A stretch of DNA of 64,000 bases from Bacteroidota bacterium (GCA_016714005.1 JADJOA010000002.1:248001-312000), one strand, 5' to 3'; positions 1 through 10,366 are shown, counted from the first letter of the stretch. Made by a program: numbers and translations. The notes: generated from the letters alone by a model not told the origin.

Positions 1-2663
1 ATTTTTGGCTTTACCTCTACCCTGCTCGATTTAATTCAAAAAGAAAAACCTACGCACCTTGCCGTGGTATTTGATTTGGGTGAAGCAACAGAACGAACCG
101 CTGTTTTTGCCGATTATAAAGCCAACAGGCAGGATACTCCCGAAGACATCATTTTTTCTGTGCCGTACATCAAGGATATTATCCGTGCCATGAACATCCC
201 TATTCTTGAAATGGCAGGCTACGAAGCTGATGATATAATTGGAACCATTGCAAAACGAAAAGCGGATACAGGTCACGTTGTATATATGGTTACTCCCGAT
301 AAGGATTATGCGCAGCTTGTTCAGGAAAATATATATATGTATAAACCCGGCAAGCAGGGCGGACCACCTGAAATTTTAGATGTAGAGAAAATAAAAGTTA
401 ACTGGGAAGTAGAATCACCAAAGCAAGTGATAGACATTTTAGGCATGTGGGGCGATGCCGTTGACAACATACCCGGCATACCCAGCGTAGGCGAAAAAAC
501 TGCCAAAAAATTAATTAAAGAATATGGCAGCATGGAAAATGTTTTAGCCAATGCTGAAAATATAAAAGGAAAGCTCGGTGAAAATATCCGTAACAATAAA
601 GAGCAGGCTTTGTTGTCAAAGCAACTCGCCACTATTATTTTAGATGTGCCTGTTGATGTGAGTGATGATGATTTACTGATCAGCGAGCCCGACAAAGAAA
701 AACTCACCACTATATTTACAGAACTTGAATTCCGCACATTAGGTAAAAGAATTCTTGGCAGTGATTTTACCATCAACAAACCTGTTAAGTCAACATCATC
801 TGTTCAGCAAAATCTATTCGGTGAAAGTACTGAAGAAGGGGAGGAAATAGTTTCCGGAAAAAATATCGGCAACACTCCACACAAATATTTTGTTGCACAA
901 ACGCAGGAAGAAATAAATGATTTAGTAGAAAAACTTTTAGCATCAAAGGAAATTTGTTTTGATACGGAAACTACTTCGCTTGATTATTTTACACTGGATA
1001 TTGTTGGAATGAGTTTTTCCATAAAAGAAGGAGAAGCCTATTATATACCATGCCCGCAAGATTTTGAAGCAGCAAAAAAAATAGTACATCAGTTTAAGAT
1101 TGTTTTAGAGAATCCTTCCATCCTAAAAATCGGGCAAAACATTAAGTTTGATATGCTCGTGATGCGCAGGTACGATGTAAATGTTTGCGAACCTATTTAC
1201 GATACCATGGTGGCGCATTATCTTTTTGAGCCCGACCAAAAGCACGGCATGGATTATTTGAGCGAAACATTTTTAGGATACACTCCTGTTTCCATAGAGG
1301 AATTGATTGGCAAAAAGGGAAATCGCAGGGTAATATGCGCGATGTGCCGCTTGATAAAATTGCTGAGTATGCAGCAGAAGATGCCGACATTACCCTGCAA
1401 CTTAAAAACAAATTTGTTCCGCTCATAAAAAAACACGAAGTAGGAAATGTGCTTGACAAAATTGAGCATCCTCTTATTTCAGTGCTTGGCGATATGGAAT
1501 ACGAGGGCGTTAACATTGACGAACAGTTTTTAAAAAATTTCTCCGAAACGCTGGGCGGTGAGTTGCTGAGTGAGCGCGATGAAATTTACCGTCTTGCCGG
1601 GCGAGAGTTCAACGTGGACTCTCCCAAACAGCTTGGCGAAGTTTTATACAACGATTTAAAATTAGAGATAGACAAAAAACAGCAACCGGGCAGCTCTCTA
1701 CTGCGGAAGACACATTGCTCACGTTAAAAGATGTTCATCCCATCATTGATAAAATTTTAAACTACCGCGAAATCACCAAACTGAAATCCACTTATGTGGA
1801 CGCTTTACCCAAAATGGTTAACCCGGTTACACAACGTGTACACACTACGTTTAGGCAAACTATTGCTGCCACAGGCAGGTTAAGCAGCGATAACCCTAAT
1901 TTGCAAAACATTCCTATACGCACCGAGCGCGGACAACAAATACGCAAAGCATTTATTCCGCGTAATAATGACTTTGTTTTAATAAGTGCCGATTACTCAC
2001 AAATTGAATTGCGTTTAGTTGCCGCCATGAGTGGCGATGAAAGTATGCTGGATGCTTTTAAAAATAATATAGACATCCACACAGCAACGGCAGCTAAGGT
2101 TTATGGTGTAGAATTAAAAGATGTTACCAAAGAAATGCGTTATAAGGCAAAGAGTGTAAACTTTGGAATTATTTACGGGCAGGGTGCATTTGGCTTAGCG
2201 CAAAACATTGGCGTAACACGCACCGAAGCAAAAAATATTATCGATAATTACTTCCTTCAGTTTCCAAAAATTAAGGACTACATGAATGGCAATATCAAAT
2301 TTGCCAAAGAGCAGGGCTATGTAAAAACCATTATGGGCAGGCGCAGGTATTTGCGCGATATCAACTCTAAAAATTTTACTGTACGCGGTTTTGCAGAGCG
2401 CAACGCCATCAACTCACCCGTGCAAGGCAGCGCTGCCGATTTAATTAAACTTGCCATGATTGACATACATACCGAATTCAAAAAGCACAACCTCAAATCA
2501 AAAATGACCTTGCAGGTGCACGATGAATTGGTTTTTGATGCTCATAAATCTGAACTGGAAATAATTAAACCCATCATCCAACAAAAATGACAAGTGCCAT
2601 GCAGCTTGACGTGCCATTGAAATTGAAATTGGTGAAGGAGTAAACTGGCTGGAGGCGCATTAA
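1..2663 (+). CDS. polA: DNA polymerase I (5' end outside window; four single-base frameshifts)
   Basis: This is DNA polymerase I, which removes RNA primers and fills gaps in replication and repair. The reading frame is open from base 1, so roughly the first 45 codons lie outside the window. A 5' nuclease domain comes first, then a 3'-5' exonuclease domain with an intact FDTET motif, then the polymerase domain with motif A (SADYSQIELR), motif B (YKAKSVNFGIIYGQ) and motif C (QVHDELVF). The frame breaks near 1325, 1688, 2586 and 2621. At each break one extra base (an A in three A-runs, a C near 2621) restores the conserved protein, ending GVNWLEAH and a TAA at 2661-2663. I read these as sequencing errors, since an essential-type gene is unlikely to carry four lesions. 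Confidence 0.95.
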
Positions 2664-2793
2664 CTTACACCTTCCAAAAGAAAAAACCTCTGATCACGCA
2701 AAGGGGTGAAGGACTAAAATTTAAGGGGTATTTTCTTTTTTTTATATGTCTGCCTTTATGCCAAAAACACCAATAAAGTTATAGGCAAAATCC

Positions 2794-2839
2794 AAAATCA
2801 TCCTAAAGTGCTACAGAAAATCATCCTAAAGTGCTACAA
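2794..2839. repeat. Tandem 23-bp direct repeat, operator-like
   Basis: Two copies of a 23-base unit (core AAAATCATCCTAAAGTGCTA) start at 2794 and 2817. A GTTATAGGC motif lies just before them at 2778. A closely similar pair with the same 23-bp period stands at 10367-10412. The spacing of about two helical turns on one DNA face suits a protein-binding site. The pair lies about 70 bp upstream of the -7 box of the response regulator gene, so autoregulation is possible. This is inference. Confidence 0.6.
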
Positions 2840-2906
2840 CATTTATATTTTAAATGTTAATAATCACAAATTATTTCTAATTTTTTTCTATTCCTGTCAT
2901 TTACGC

Positions 2907-2914
2907 TATCTTTG
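2907..2914 (+). promoter_or_regulatory. Bacteroidota -7 promoter element (TATCTTTG)
   Basis: TATCTTTG matches the Bacteroidota housekeeping -7 consensus TAnnTTTG exactly and lies 30 bp before the response regulator ATG. The upstream -33 element is not clear. Confidence 0.55.
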
Positions 2915-2944
2915 ATACACCGTTAACCACAACAACAACCTGTT

Positions 2945-3627
2945 ATGCATAAACAAACCAATGCAGCAAATCTTGTTGATTCCATCATTTTGGCTGATGA
3001 TCATCCGATTTTTGTTGCCGGTTTGCACAAAATTCTTAAAGCAAGAAACTTTGCCAACTGTTACTATGAGGCATACAATGGTGCCGAAGTACTTAGCCTT
3101 TTAAAACAACACCTTTCTCCATTAGTTATATTAGATTACCGCATGCCTGTATTAGATGGCTTTAAAACCACCGAGCAAATACGGCTTTTATATCCTCAAA
3201 CCAAAACCATTTGCATTAGCGTTTATGTAGAGGAGCGAATTGTTAAGCAGGCATTCGAAAGCGGTGTTGATGGTTATGTTGCCAAAGAAGAAGGCCCAGA
3301 CGGTGTAATAGAGGCTATATATGCCGTTATGAAGGGTGAAAAATTTCTTTCTGCCCGTGCACAACAAACATTAATGGACTTATCTTTTGATGATAAAGCA
3401 CGGGAGTATGCCTTTACTGGCGGAAATAAAATATATACCGACCGCGAACTGCAAATAAGCATTATGCTTACCAAGGGCAAAAGCATAAAAAGAAATTGCT
3501 CATGAGCTTTACCTCTCCGCCAACACCGTAAAAACATACAAATCGCGTGTGTTTTAAAAAAGAAGGCGTAAAAAAATTAGGGCAGTTTATTACCAGGTTT
3601 TTGGATAAGTGGCAAAAAAACGACTAA
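2945..3627 (+). CDS. NarL/FixJ-type response regulator (two frameshifts in the HTH part)
   Basis: This is a two-component response regulator that likely binds DNA when phosphorylated. The receiver domain (residues ~13-130) has the acidic pair in ADDHP, the phospho-acceptor Asp in LDYRMP and the conserved Lys in VAKEE. A LuxR-type helix-turn-helix follows but is out of frame: near 3490 the A-run shifts the frame, and near 3556 a second shift occurs. Correcting both gives a normal NarL tail with an SANTVKTYKSRV recognition helix, ending at a TAA at 3625. No histidine kinase gene is adjacent, so it is an orphan here. A -7 box and a tandem repeat lie upstream. Confidence 0.88.
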
Positions 3628-3695
3628 GCTGTAATTAAATTATTAAACTGTTTATATTATATTCGTTTTACGATTATTAACCAATTGCCATTACT

Positions 3696-4167
3696 ATGTC
3701 CATCATTAAAGACCTTTACGACATAGGCAAAGACCTGCAGGACTTGCCGATAACATTAAACAACAAAAATTTGAAAAACGAAAAGCTGTAGCTGAAGTAT
3801 TAAAAGACATTGGTGATGTATTGGAAGACACCTACCAAAAACTATCAAATAACCAGTACCCCGGTGGCAACTGCCAGCAGTTAGAGGTTTTTAGCAATCA
3901 CCTATATACCAAATTAAAAGAAGTAACAGATGATGCCACAGCGCAGCGTATTTACAATAAGCTTATACAATCGCATAAGGTAGAAAGCCTGATGGCTGAG
4001 CTTGATAGTAACCAAATCAATAATGACGATCTCCGTGAACTTGCCAAAGCATCGGGCTATTTTATTGCCTCAGCACGTATGATGAGCATACCGTAAAAGA
4101 AATAGAAAGTAATAAAACAAGTATCCTTAATAAAGCAATAAACGCGTTGAAAGTTTTACAAACCTGA
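3696..4167 (+). CDS. Hypothetical protein (two frameshifts)
   Basis: I do not recognise this family. The start at 3696 gives MSIIKDLYDIGKDLQD. One missing base near 3745 separates this from the long open frame that continues through 4080. A second shift near 4078 leads to the tail ending NALKVLQT and a TGA at 4165. The restored protein is about 157 residues, hydrophilic and predicted largely helical. It has no signal peptide or membrane segment, so it is probably cytoplasmic. It follows the response regulator by 68 bp on the same strand and may share its transcript. Function unknown. Confidence 0.6.
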
Positions 4168-4224
4168 CCGGTATCAGGCAACCCAAAACCGTTAGCAGCA
4201 TACAAATTTACAACCCTGAAAAAA

Positions 4225-4743
4225 ATGATTAAAAAAATAAAAAGTGCAGGTCAGGTGTTTTTATTCACTATTGTACTGCCATTTTTCATATCAGATACAT
4301 TGCTTGCACAGGAAATCCGTTGGGTGGATGATATTGTAGCAGACAGTTTGCAAGATGGTGTTACATTTAAACTCTGCAATACCGAAGCACAAATTATTCA
4401 ATACTTCAATAATGGAAAAGGAGCTGAGTACCTTGGTGGCAAGCCTGCCATAGACAGTTTATTCTTTACAAGTTATCATAAAGTACACACAGATATATCA
4501 GGAATGATTCGGATTAGGTTTGTAGTAAATTGCTTAGGCGAAACAGGCAGATTTAGGTTGCTTAGTGCTGACTCTAATTATCAGCCCGTTGTTTTCCCCG
4601 ATGCTGTAAACTCACAACTCATGCAAATCACAAAATCAATGAACTGTTGGCAAACAAAGTTGTGGAAGGATGTGAAAATCGATTACTACCAAAACCTAAT
4701 CTTTAGAATTGAACAAGGTCAACTAACAAATATAATAGTATGA
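4225..4743 (+). CDS. Secreted TonB-C-like domain protein
   Basis: This encodes 172 residues with an N-terminal signal peptide (KK..., a hydrophobic stretch, then LLAQ as the likely cleavage region). The mature part has the layout of a TonB C-terminal fold: GMIRIRFVVNCLGETGRF, a helix-like middle, a W-x-W-like segment around CWQTKLWKDVKI, and a closing strand LIFRIEQGQ. In Bacteroidota such stand-alone secreted domains are common and of unknown role. The four-base ATGA overlap with the next gene at 4740 suggests translational coupling. Assignment to the TonB-C fold is by pattern only. Confidence 0.6.
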   Translation: MIKKIKSAGQVFLFTIVLPFFISDTLLAQEIRWVDDIVADSLQDGVTFKLCNTEAQIIQYFNNGKGAEYLGGKPAIDSLFFTSYHKVHTDISGMIRIRFVVNCLGETGRFRLLSADSNYQPVVFPDAVNSQLMQITKSMNCWQTKLWKDVKIDYYQNLIFRIEQGQLTNIIV

Positions 4744-5550
4744 ACCCTTCAACCATTTTAATCATTTTGTTTTTTATATGCTATAACTGCCAAAGGACAA
4801 CCTAACTGTAATGTGTACTTGTGGAACAGTGATACGGCACAGTATAAGGCATGTAAGCTGTTAACCGAAAACCAACATAAGTATTATCAGTTTAGCAAGG
4901 AGTTTCACCAATTGGTGGATAGTGCCATTCAGGTATGTCCATACTTTGCATATGCTTATAGAGAAAAGGCAGCACCGTATGTAAAATCAGGCAATTTTAT
5001 ACTTTGGAAGCAATACATTGACCTTGCAGTAAAATACGATACATTAAGCTACCTTCCGGTTCGTACATCATTACGATATAAGTTTTTTGGCGATTATTCA
5101 GGTGCAATTGAAGATATTAAACTACTCGAAAAACTAAACAAATCAGATATTGGCAGCACATCAAATGGTACTTATCACCTTTCAGTAGTTAAAGCCCTTT
5201 GTTATAAACAGATGAACAATTTACACAAAGGTATTCGGATCATGGAAAATCTTCTTAGCAGTAAAAATTACATAGTCGGTTCTTACGACCGCTTTCATTT
5301 AGGTGTAATGTATTACCAAAACAAACAATATGAAAAAGCAATTGAAATGTTGAACAAGCAAGTTAAAGAAAACGATTTGTCAGAGGCAAGATACTTTCTT
5401 TCATTATGTTATAAAATATCAGGGAGGGTAGATGAATACAACCAGTCAAAACTACTTGCCTTAAAATTATATGACGAGCAAAAAAGAATGTCGGACCCCT
5501 ATCATTTCATGATTGACCAAATTACCAAACAAGAAATAAGCAACATATAA
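4740..5550 (+). CDS. Secreted TPR-like repeat protein (one frameshift)
   Basis: The start ATG at 4740 overlaps the previous stop. The first codons encode a signal peptide (MNPSTILIILFFICY). One missing base near 4788 shifts the frame, and the restored sequence continues ITAKGQPNCNVYLWNSD. The remaining ~245 residues are helical with tetratricopeptide-like pairs, for example FHLGVMYYQNKQYEKAIEML and ARYFLSLCYKISGRVDEYNQ. TPR arrays bind other proteins, so a partner-binding role in the periplasm or at the cell surface is plausible. The partner could be the product of the overlapping upstream gene. Confidence 0.65.
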
Positions 5551-5815
5551 GGCATTTATTTAACACCCAAAAGGTCGCTGCCTTGTCCTGAGCCTTTGCC
5601 CTCCGAAATTTCGGGGCAAGTTGCGCATATCTATATTACTTCTTCTTACGCATATCCCTTGCGTTGTAACGGGTTTGGCTGCTGCAAGAAGGCATACCCG
5701 CACATAATATACTACACCACAATTGATAAATCCCGCCATTCTTTTACTACATCATGTTCATTAATATGCGCCAAATACTTTTATTTGCTATTATAACTAT
5801 GGTGAATAAACCCAA

Positions 5816-6118
5816 ATGAATAGCTATAAAATTCAATACAGATTTTCATCAGAGCCATGGCAATATAAAGGGAAGGGTTCGTGGATTTTTGTTTCCTTAC
5901 CCAAAACACTCTCAAAAGAAATACGGCTTGCATTTAAGAAAGAAGAACAAGGCTGGGGCAGACTCACCGCAATAGCAAAAATAGGGGCTACTCAATGGCG
6001 TACTGCCATTTGGTTTGATAGTAAAGCAAATACATACCTGTTGCCTTTAACAGCTGACATAAGGCTTAAAGAAAAAGTTGAGGTTGGAGTAAAAATAAAT
6101 GTGGTGATTCTTATTTAA
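5816..6118 (+). CDS. DUF1905 domain protein
   Basis: This 100-residue protein consists of one DUF1905 domain, a small beta-rich module. Family-typical segments are GSWIFVSLPK, GWGRLTAIAKIG and TAIWFDSKANTYLLPL. It has no signal peptide, so it is cytoplasmic. The biochemical role of DUF1905 is not established. A longer DUF1905 protein with an extra C-terminal domain occurs at 36910. The gene converges on the HxlR gene, with the 3' ends overlapping by four bases. Confidence 0.85.
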   Translation: MNSYKIQYRFSSEPWQYKGKGSWIFVSLPKTLSKEIRLAFKKEEQGWGRLTAIAKIGATQWRTAIWFDSKANTYLLPLTADIRLKEKVEVGVKINVVILI

Positions 6119-6516
6119 AATTGTTCTCTGTTCAACCCGGCTTTTATCTGCTTTAGCATTCCAGCTTTATCTTTCTTCACCATCTTGGCAAACTGTGTTG
6201 CAAATGGATGGACTTCATGATGTTTTTCGCTCCACAAAATAATTTCAACCATTACAGGAATTAAATCCACACCTTTTGCAGTGAGTTTATAAAGAACTTT
6301 CGCTTTACTTTCGGGATGCTCTTCCTTTGAAATAATGCCGCCTGATTCAAGCAGCATTAAACGGTCTGCTAAAATGTTGGTAGCAATTTTTTCTTCGGAA
6401 GTCAGGAACTCACCATAGGTTTTCTTTTGATTGAACATTAAATCACGGACTATCAGCAACGACCATTTATCTCCAAAAATATCCAATGCAGTACTTATCG
6501 GGCAGGTTGAACGACA
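6115..6516 (-). CDS. HxlR-family transcriptional regulator (5' end disturbed)
   Basis: This is a winged-helix MarR-like regulator of the HxlR family. It shows the hallmark LDIFGDKWSLLIVRDLMF, then YGEFLTSEEKIATNILADRL (recognition region) and a YKLTAKG wing. The conserved N-terminal Cys motif (RSTCPIS) is encoded in frame just upstream of the TTG at 6486, up to 6514. A TAG at 6517-6519 precedes it and there is no start codon between. Thus the normal beginning is missing. In related genomes hxlR is often divergent from a small enzyme gene, and here a truncated SRPBCC fragment lies exactly on the divergent side. A deletion or assembly collapse at about 6515 is likely. Confidence 0.8.
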   Translation of the reverse strand, partial: CRSTCPISTALDIFGDKWSLLIVRDLMFNQKKTYGEFLTSEEKIATNILADRLMLLESGGIISKEEHPESKAKVLYKLTAKGVDLIPVMVEIILWSEKHHEVHPFATQFAKMVKKDKAGMLKQIKAGLNREQF

Positions 6517-6698
6517 CTAAATTTATTTTCAATCTTGAAAAAATCAGTGACTTTAAAACAAAAGTGGTTAACGAAACTTTTTATCAACCTGCCAACATCA
6601 TTGCCAAAATCATGAATGCTTTAATGATGAAAAAAATGATAGGAAAGGTACAGGAACAAATTCTCCTGAACATTAAATCACTTACAGAAAAAGAGTAA
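6516..6698 (+). pseudogene. C-terminal fragment of an SRPBCC-type protein
   Basis: The open frame here reads like the last ~60 residues of an SRPBCC or polyketide-cyclase-like protein: NLEKISDFKTKVVNETF, then an amphipathic helix with IMNALMMKKMIGKVQEQ and a Lys-rich end. The N-terminal two thirds is absent, because upstream bases belong to the oppositely oriented hxlR gene. A normal promoter and start region between the two divergent genes is missing as well. It is either a real deletion remnant or an assembly artefact. The TfoX-like gene starts 7 bp downstream. Confidence 0.5.
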
Positions 6699-6704
6699 AT
6701 AAGT

Positions 6705-7049
6705 ATGGCTTACAACCAAAAACTTGCAGACAGGATTCGTGAAGGACTTCAGCACCTTAAAAGTGTAGAAGAAAAACCAATGATGGGCGGTTTGACTTTT
6801 ATGGTTAATGACAAAATGTGTGTTGGTATCATCAAAGACGAATTGATGTGCCGCATTGACCCTGACTTTCACGAAACGGCAATTGAGAAAACCGGTTGCC
6901 GGACAATGGACTTTACCAAACGACCAATGAAAGGTTATGTAATGATTGACGAAAATGGAATGAAATCAAAAAAAGATTTTGACTACTGGATAAACCTTTC
7001 TCTTGAGTTCAACAAAAAAGCAAAATCGTCTAAGAGAAAAAAGTCCTGA
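6705..7049 (+). CDS. TfoX N-terminal domain protein
   Basis: This 114-residue protein matches the TfoX/Sxy N-terminal domain: ADRIREGL, EEKPMMGGLTFMVNDKMCVGI, ELMCRIDPD, TGCRTMDFTKRPMKGYVMID. Full TfoX regulates competence in gammaproteobacteria. Stand-alone N-domains in Bacteroidota have no proven role. The C-terminus is a basic tail (KKAKSSKRKKS). It lacks the helical C-terminal domain of Sxy. The gene follows the SRPBCC fragment closely, so they may once have formed an operon. Confidence 0.85.
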   Translation: MAYNQKLADRIREGLQHLKSVEEKPMMGGLTFMVNDKMCVGIIKDELMCRIDPDFHETAIEKTGCRTMDFTKRPMKGYVMIDENGMKSKKDFDYWINLSLEFNKKAKSSKRKKS

Positions 7050-7126
7050 AACCATTTCAAAACAGTAAACATACATATACGGGTATTGCCATGGTTTTAT
7101 ATATTTACAATCAAATTATAACCCGT

Positions 7127-8217
7127 ATGAAAAAGCTGCTCATTTCTTTTGTTATTGTATTTACCTGCATACAAATTACAAATGCACAAAACACATATAT
7201 TGATTGCTCGCCTAACGTTTTTTATGGCTTGGGCTGGGGTAACTATAATGTTTATAAACTCAGCAAAACTGCCTCCGCTGTTACTATTGACAGCATTATT
7301 ATTAACCAGGGCGCAGGCGCACAATTAGGTTTGGGTATTGCCAGCTTATCGGGCAGTAATAAATTTTATTCTGCCGGCTCACCCTCTGGCTTCTCTTACA
7401 ACGTGCTTGAGTATTCCTCCAATTCATGGAACACCATATTTACAAATGCATACCCTAATTTCTTTGCCAATGTAGGTGCTTATGGCAACAGCATTTATTT
7501 CAGCGCATAGCCACAGTATCTAACCCGCACAATAAAATATACCGCTACAATAGTGGCATACTTAGCATCATTTGGGAAGATTCAACCCTGTTTAACAACA
7601 TTGCCGATTTAGCTGTTGATACTTTAGGTTCTATATACATTTTTACCGGGAGCCAGTTTTCAACTATTGATACGCTACGGGTGCTTTCGCCCACCGGTAA
7701 TCAATTAGCCAAATATCCCATTTCATTTAACAGCTATTACTCCTACGGTATGTTTATAGAAGGCAGCACCATATATGTGGGTTTGGGTCCCGGCAATTTA
7801 CAATTCCCTAATACCTTATTACCTATAAATATTGTAGGCGGACAGGCTATAATGGGAACACCCATACCCGTACCTCGCCCCATTACAGGCGGTACGGTGG
7901 GCAACCCCACTTATCTCGAATTTAGCGATCTGGCATCGTGCAATGGCGGTGTGGTTACCAATGTTGATCCTACCGGCTTAAACGAATTCCTTAGCAGCCA
8001 ATACGCAGTTGCTTACCCGGTACCCTGCAAAAACGAATTAAACGTAAAAGGATTTTTCAACCACAACGTGCTTGCACAAGTATTTGATATGACAGGTCGT
8101 AAATGCCTGAGTAAAAATATTAGCCCTGGCGATAAGCTTGATGTGCGCACTCTGCAAGCCGGCATCTATATTTTAAATATTGATGACAAAGCCATTTTAA
8201 AGTTTACAGTCGAGTAA
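7127..8217 (+). CDS. Secreted protein with T9SS sorting domain (one frameshift)
   Basis: The start at 7127 gives a signal peptide (MKKLLISFVIVFTC ... NAQ). An earlier start at 7091 in the same frame would place 12 polar and aromatic residues before it, and I reject it. The middle is a beta-rich, possibly propeller-like region without a recognised family. The frame breaks near 7506, where one added A restores the reading. The last ~75 residues form a type A T9SS sorting domain (YPVPCKNELNVKG ... LDVRTLQAGIYILNI ... KFTVE). The protein is therefore predicted to cross the outer membrane and be released or surface-anchored. Confidence 0.8.
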
Positions 8218-8431
8218 AAATAAAAAAACTGATTTTCTATTGGCATATCTTTAACATTTTCAACTGTATAATCACTGCCTGGTTACGCATATCCGCCCCG
8301 TTACCAAAAACCCTATTCACATTTTTATTTACGCATTATCCCTTGCACATGTTGTGTGTAAGCAAAACCTTTGCATACAAATTATGCAAAAACTCCCTTT
8401 AATAATATAATATTTATTTTTAGGGTGTTGG

Positions 8432-8439
8432 TATATTTG
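8432..8439 (+). promoter_or_regulatory. Bacteroidota -7 promoter element (TATATTTG)
   Basis: TATATTTG fits TAnnTTTG and lies about 94 bp before the SRPBCC start codon. The 315-bp stretch 8218-8532 is otherwise AT-rich and shows no gene. Confidence 0.45.
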
Positions 8440-8532
8440 CAAATTACAGGTTTATTACACAACAATAAACCGGCAAACAAAACTATAGGGAACAAAAAAA
8501 TTCAATCATTTTAAACCAAACAATTTACAGTC

Positions 8533-8991
8533 ATGAAAAAAATTCAATTTAAAGCGAGCATCAATGCTCCTGCAAACAAAGTTTATGACAAAATGTTGGG
8601 TATTGGCAATAAGGCAACCTACGAGCAATGGACTGCACTGTTCAATCCTACATCTACTTATGAGGGTAAATGGGATAAAGGCAGTAAAATACTTTTTATT
8701 GGGGTAGATGATAAAGGAGAAAAAGGAGGTATGGTTTCAGAGGTGGCCGAAAACAATCCTAATCGTTTTGTTTCCATCAGGCATTACGGGCTTGTAAAAG
8801 AAAATGCAGAAATTACTGAAGGACCTGAAGTAGAAAAGTGGGCAAACGGTTTTGAAAACTACACTTTTGAAGAAAACAACGGAACCACCACAGTTACTGT
8901 TGACTTAGATACAACAGAGGATTTTGTTGATTATATGAACGAAACCTATCCAAAAGCGCTTGAGAAACTGAAAGAAATAAGTGAAAAATAA
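8533..8991 (+). CDS. SRPBCC/AHSA1-like domain protein
   Basis: This complete 152-residue protein has the SRPBCC (START-like) fold pattern: an opening strand KKIQFKASINAPANKVYDKM, a central sheet with YEGKWDKGSKILFIGVDD and SEVAENNPNRFVSIRHYG, and a long C-terminal helix after TVTVDLDTTEDFVDYM. Such proteins hold small hydrophobic ligands or act as Hsp90 co-activator-like domains. No specific ligand can be named. The gene stands alone with its own promoter element upstream. Confidence 0.8.
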   Translation: MKKIQFKASINAPANKVYDKMLGIGNKATYEQWTALFNPTSTYEGKWDKGSKILFIGVDDKGEKGGMVSEVAENNPNRFVSIRHYGLVKENAEITEGPEVEKWANGFENYTFEENNGTTTVTVDLDTTEDFVDYMNETYPKALEKLKEISEK

Positions 8992-9241
8992 ACAGGACTT
9001 ATATCCTTTGGGCAGCTATGCCTATCGCGCTGCTTATACTGCCGGGTTTAATCATTAGATTATATATGCCTGGCAGGCGCAGCTCTGCCTTGTTGCCTCT
9101 TTATTCTTTGGGCTTGCAGTCCATTTTATGTATGCATACCCTGTTACAAAATAGTTTCCCCTTTAGGGGGCAGGGGTACATTTTCCTTATTCATCCCCTC
9201 TGCGCTCAATGCGCTTCTGCCAAACACACTAGTCCCTAAAC

Positions 9242-9266
9242 AAAAAAACCCCTGCTATTGCAGGGG
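9242..9266 (-). terminator. Rho-independent terminator for the 9296-10294 gene
   Basis: CCCCTGC and GCAGGGG form a perfect 7-bp stem with a four-base loop. Read on the minus strand it is followed by seven T residues, about 30 bp after the stop of the reverse-strand gene. The stretch 8992-9295 holds nothing else that I can support. Confidence 0.85.
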
Positions 9267-9295
9267 ATTGAATGAATAAATGAAGAGGGGGGGTT

Positions 9296-10294
9296 TTATT
9301 TTTTTACCAACGCCTTTTTCTTTTCGGGCTTGTGCTCGGGTAAATCAAACTGTGCGGTTTCAAACACATACTTTTTAGTTACCGTATGCCCTTTGGTAAA
9401 CTGCATGGGCCCTGTGTTTACAATTTTACCATTGTAACTTACCGTTGCCTCGTGCACACCGTAAGGGACATACAAAGTGCAATCGCCACTTACGGTGGTT
9501 ATGCCGCTTATGCCCAACTCAGGTATGTTTACAAAAGCATCGTATATAGGCTGATGTAGGTCATCGGTTACAAATACCCTGAGTTTGGTATGCGTAGTGC
9601 CCAGGGGTTGCAGCTTGCGGTTGTTGTGGTAATCGGTAAAGTAGGTGGGGTGCGTTGCTTTATATGCTACTGATAACGAATCCAACTGATCTATACACAT
9701 AAACACAGCGTTGTACAACTCCTTCTGTATCTGGCTGTTTAAAGTTTTGCGGCCGGCACGCGCATTGCCTGTAAGCGAAAGCGCATTTTCCATTGCTGTA
9801 ATCTTTGTATTCCATGCAGTTAACATAGCAGCAGTAATGCCTATGGGCTCCAGCTCATCTATAACGGCATCTATAGCCTCATATGCTTCCTTGCTGGTAT
9901 CTACCAAAAAGCTGTACTTGCCATAAAACAAATCGCTGTTGCTAGCCTTGGTTAGTTCAAACAAGGTAGCTAAGCGGTTTTTTAATGCCCACGAGTTTAC
10001 AGGAGCCATTATGGCAAAGCTTTCGGTGGCAAGCGCTTCTTTTGCCTTACGCTTATCTAACCCTGCCCATGTTATAGGCAAAGCCTTTTGGCGAAAGAGG
10101 TCATCAATCAAAAACAACTTATCGCGTAAGACGGTAAGCGCTTCTTTCCACTCAGGCACCAGGTTAGTGATGGCTATGTTTTGTGGATCAAATGTAAAGG
10201 TAACAACCCTGCGTATCATATCGCGGTGTGCGGCATTGTAATACGTTTTTGGAGTTTCTTTAACTGTGCTGGGGGTAAATGTTTTTTTGGACAT
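9296..10294 (-). CDS. Hypothetical protein with C-terminal carboxypeptidase-regulatory-like domain
   Basis: I do not recognise the family. The chosen start (MSKKTF, 10294) follows a purine-rich leader. An upstream in-frame ATG at 10339 adds 15 unlikely residues. The ~332-residue protein is mainly helical to about residue 235. A beta-sandwich-like segment follows (LRVFVTDDLHQPIYDAFVNI, G-x-T, YVPYGVHEATVSYNGKIV), resembling the regulatory domain found on carboxypeptidase D. The end is a Lys-rich tail (EKKKALVKK). There is no signal peptide or membrane span. It has its own terminator and a paired 23-bp repeat ~70-120 bp upstream, so it may be co-regulated with the response regulator at 2945. 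Confidence 0.6.
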   Translation of the reverse strand: MSKKTFTPSTVKETPKTYYNAAHRDMIRRVVTFTFDPQNIAITNLVPEWKEALTVLRDKLFLIDDLFRQKALPITWAGLDKRKAKEALATESFAIMAPVNSWALKNRLATLFELTKASNSDLFYGKYSFLVDTSKEAYEAIDAVIDELEPIGITAAMLTAWNTKITAMENALSLTGNARAGRKTLNSQIQKELYNAVFMCIDQLDSLSVAYKATHPTYFTDYHNNRKLQPLGTTHTKLRVFVTDDLHQPIYDAFVNIPELGISGITTVSGDCTLYVPYGVHEATVSYNGKIVNTGPMQFTKGHTVTKKYVFETAQFDLPEHKPEKKKALVKK

Positions 10295-10366
10295 GGTGAT
10301 TTTTTTTAAATTTTTGTTATGGGTTGTTCTATGCTCCAAACAGAAAAAAGGTTATAGGCAAATTGC

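Noticed and set aside
1320..2625. Programmed frameshifting in polA
   Set aside because: Four shifts at ordinary homopolymers without slippery heptamers or downstream structures, and similar breaks in many other genes, fit sequencing errors better.
5596..5796. 66-codon open frame in the gap before the DUF1905 gene
   Set aside because: Low-complexity, Cys/Tyr-rich translation with no family pattern. The 5551-5815 gap shows nothing I can support as a gene.
9018..9239. 73-codon open frame after the SRPBCC gene
   Set aside because: Composition unlike neighbouring genes and no recognisable motif. It precedes the reverse terminator and is probably chance.
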